From Nymphaea colorata (lineage: Eukaryota > Streptophyta > Magnoliopsida > Nymphaeales > Nymphaeaceae): a DNA stretch of 64,000 nt. Where the stretch lies: contig NC_045138.2 in the NCBI RefSeq assembly GCF_008831285.2, positions 30,661,934-30,725,933 on the forward strand. The letters run 5' to 3'. Of the stretch, positions 63,801-64,000 are shown one piece after another. Every line of letters starts with the position of its first letter. Positions within the stretch are counted from its first letter, which is position 1. The notes under the pieces are model-generated. The model was not told the origin of the DNA. It saw nothing but the letters and a program-made list of their open reading frames with translations, and did no database searches. The position numbers and the translations under genes were made by a program.

Positions 63801-64000
63801 GAAAGCGAACCGGTGTCAAACAGTGCTTTTGTCTCGGACAGATTCGTATCGGTTCCTCTTGTGTAGATTTATACCTATGCCCATCTCCATCTTTTGTGAG
63901 ATGAATACATACCACACTTAATAATCTAAATTTTGTAATGAGAAAACAGTTATATCATGAATCTGATTCAAATATTTTGGAATTGATAAATTCGTGAAGC

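Overview
The window reads as nuclear DNA of a flowering plant. It has split genes with GT-AG and some GC-AG introns, a DYW-type PPR gene without introns, a plastid-type transit peptide, a plant (6-4) photolyase, many small inverted-repeat (MITE-like) elements, a degenerate plant LINE, and long AT, CT and GA microsatellites. The sequence alone does not fix the lineage.

Layout. 0-2.4 kb is repeats with nothing clearly coding. 2.4-5.0 kb (minus) is a seven-exon gene for a 203-residue plastid-targeted protein of unknown function, rebuilt here from short exons. 5.5-7.1 kb (minus) is a decayed LINE. 8.7-11.1 kb is a 5'-truncated copy, broken by two stop codons, of the PPR gene at 17.6-20.5 kb. 13.7-14.2 kb (minus) holds the last two exons of an unrecognised gene. 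15-17.6 kb is a CT-rich, 5'-UTR-like region with a G-rich MITE, leading into the intact 953-residue PPR-DYW gene. 20.9-25.2 kb is a nested array: a 235-bp splice-donor-containing module is doubled, and the 2-kb block that carries it is doubled again, almost perfectly.

28.0-39.1 kb (minus) is a complete 14-exon (6-4) photolyase gene (UVR3 type, 532 residues), with two consecutive GC-AG introns and a hAT-type MITE in intron 8. 43-63.8 kb holds two STRAP/UNRIP-type WD40 genes in convergent, tail-to-tail orientation. Each has seven coding exons of exactly matching lengths, encodes 351 residues and has an inferred intron in the 5' UTR. Their introns have diverged by insertions, including a hAT-type MITE with a clear 8-bp target duplication.

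The genes show no shared pathway. Organellar RNA editing (PPR-DYW), UV damage repair (photolyase), an RNP-associated WD40 scaffold (STRAP) and a plastid protein are neighbours by chance, as is usual in plant chromosomes. The strongest theme is local duplication at several scales: the inverted STRAP pair, the PPR fragment, the tandem 2-kb block and the nested 235-bp module. A second theme is GC-AG splice donors, three of them with the same AAG|GCATG-like core. I see no convincing undescribed defence or metabolic system.
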